From Planctomycetota bacterium (lineage in GTDB: Bacteria > Planctomycetota > Phycisphaerae > Tepidisphaerales > Tepidisphaeraceae): a stretch of DNA of 5,116 nt. Location of the stretch: the NCBI GenBank assembly GCA_029777755.1, contig JAKORQ010000314.1, positions 1-5,116 on the forward strand, in the 5' to 3' direction. Below the pieces are notes generated by a model. The model worked only from the letters and a program-made list of their open reading frames with translations. It did no database searches and was not told where the DNA came from. Below, piece by piece: positions 4,244-5,116 of the stretch (its first letter is position 1; each line of letters starts with the position of its first letter). Position numbers and translations under genes: made by a program.

Positions 4244-5116
4244 GTGGATCGGTCTGCTGCTGTTGATGTTCATAGCCCCGTTCGCGTGCGGATAGGGGTG
4301 ATTATCGCCGGCTTTTGCGCGTTCCTGCAGCTATATGCGCCTCAGCCTCTGCTGGCGCTTTTCCGCGAGAGTTTCGCCGCCTCGGAGGCCCGGGTGAGCC
4401 TGGTTGTGTCGGCCGCCACTATATCGGTGGCCCTGGCCTCTCCCTTCATCGGCTTTCTCGCCGATGCCATCGGGCGCAAGCGCGTGATTGTGCCCTGCAT
4501 GTTTGGGCTGGGTATGTCCACCCTGGGATGCGCGCTTTCCTCCACGCTCGACCAGGTGATCTTCTGGCGGCTCGTCGGCGGCATCTGTGTGCCGGGGATC
4601 ATTGTCACCACGCTTGCATACATCAGCGAGGAGACGCCGCATGGAACATCCGGCGCCGTGACGGCGCTGTACGTAACCGGCACAGTGATGGGAGGCCTGG
4701 TGGGGCGGCTATCGGCGGCATTCCTTGCCGACTATCTCCGCTGGCAGTGGGCGTTCGTATTTCTCTCGGCCATGACTCTCGCAGGGGCAATTTGCGCTTG
4801 GGTTCTTCTCCCTCGCTCGCGCCGCTTCGTGCGCCAGAGGCGCTGGCGCGAGGGGCTGCGCGCAATCGCGGGCCACATGGGCAACCCGGCACTGCTGGCC
4901 ACTTACGCCACCGGATTCTGCGTGCTGTTCTGCCATGTAGGGCTTTTCACCTACATAAGTTTCTACCTGGCCGAGCCGCCGTTTTCGCTCTCGACCATGG
5001 CGCTGGGGGCGATCTTCATGGTCTATGCCCTGGGCATCTTCGTGACGCCTCTGTCGGGGACGCTGATCGACCGCGCCGGCCACCGGGCGGCCGCCGCCGT
5101 GGGTGTCTGCCTGATC
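4244..5116 (+). CDS. YnfM-like major facilitator superfamily transporter (C-terminus cut by window edge)
   Basis: Open from a GTG at 4244 to the right edge, 291 residues of an expected 390-410. The frame is closed by a TGA at 4193-4195, and GGAG at 4236-4239 lies 4 bases before this GTG, so it is the best start. After a short N-terminal tail, helix 1 contains GFCAFLQLYAPQPLL (23-37), close to the 'LYxPQPLLP' segment typical of YnfM-like drug/solute exporters. The MFS motif A GFLADAIGRKR is at 70-80 between helices 2 and 3, an Arg in FWRLVGGI marks helix 4 (motif B region, near 109), GTVMGGLVGR at 146-155 corresponds to helix 5, and a second motif-A-like GTLIDRAGHR at 272-281 starts the C-terminal half. 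It should be a proton-coupled inner-membrane antiporter, probably an exporter; the substrate is unknown. It is divergent from the mla operon. Superfamily is secure; YnfM-like placement is from memory. Confidence 0.9.
   Translation, partial: MDRSAAVDVHSPVRVRIGVIIAGFCAFLQLYAPQPLLALFRESFAASEARVSLVVSAATISVALASPFIGFLADAIGRKRVIVPCMFGLGMSTLGCALSSTLDQVIFWRLVGGICVPGIIVTTLAYISEETPHGTSGAVTALYVTGTVMGGLVGRLSAAFLADYLRWQWAFVFLSAMTLAGAICAWVLLPRSRRFVRQRRWREGLRAIAGHMGNPALLATYATGFCVLFCHVGLFTYISFYLAEPPFSLSTMALGAIFMVYALGIFVTPLSGTLIDRAGHRAAAAVGVCLI

Noticed and set aside
4101..4295. Plus-strand 64-codon frame overlapping the MFS start
   Set aside because: It spans the divergent promoter region, lacks an RBS, and ends inside the start of the MFS gene; its hydrophobic end is a frame-shifted reading of that gene.
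4331..5083. Minus-strand open frames opposite the MFS gene
   Set aside because: The plus-strand MFS frame has clear family motifs throughout; the antisense translations are Arg/Gly/Pro-rich and unrecognisable.

Overview
The window looks like ordinary chromosomal DNA from a GC-rich Gram-negative bacterium. My best guess is a member of the Planctomycetota. The MlaE sequence reads like planctomycete homologues as I remember them, and the convergent intergenic region carries short periodic heptamer and octamer repeats of a kind I associate with that phylum. Both points rest on memory, not on a search. There are no RNA genes, CRISPR arrays, transposases or phage genes.

Layout. Positions 1-299 (minus) hold the N-terminal 99 residues of an uncharacterised protein that runs off the left edge; it resembles a proteobacterial family with a metallopeptidase-like HExxH motif. 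Upstream of it on the same strand, at 367-1521, is a complete YqhD-type iron-family alcohol/aldehyde dehydrogenase. The 67-base gap between them contains a perfect 9-bp inverted repeat that would bury the Shine-Dalgarno of the second gene. From 1522 to 1698 is a divergent promoter region, followed by a plus-strand four-helix membrane protein of unknown function (1699-2172). Convergent with it, and separated by a 108-bp repeat-rich spacer, is a minus-strand operon transcribed in the order small ORF (4125-3907), MlaE permease (3897-3073), MlaF ATPase (3072-2281). A second divergent spacer (4126-4243) leads into a plus-strand YnfM-like MFS transporter (4244 to the right edge, C-terminus missing).

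How they work together. MlaE and MlaF should form the inner-membrane core of a phospholipid/lipid ABC transporter for outer-membrane lipid homeostasis. The usual MCE-domain partner (MlaD) is not in this operon and would have to be encoded elsewhere. YqhD would reduce toxic short-chain aldehydes with NADPH, and the MFS protein would export an unknown small molecule. These are separate transcription units with no obvious shared pathway.

I found no convincing undescribed multi-gene system. The items most worth a second look are the possible RBS-sequestering structure after yqhD, the paired octamer/heptamer repeat arrays between the convergent genes, the MCE-less MlaEF operon with its coupled small ORF, and the uncharacterised left-edge protein.
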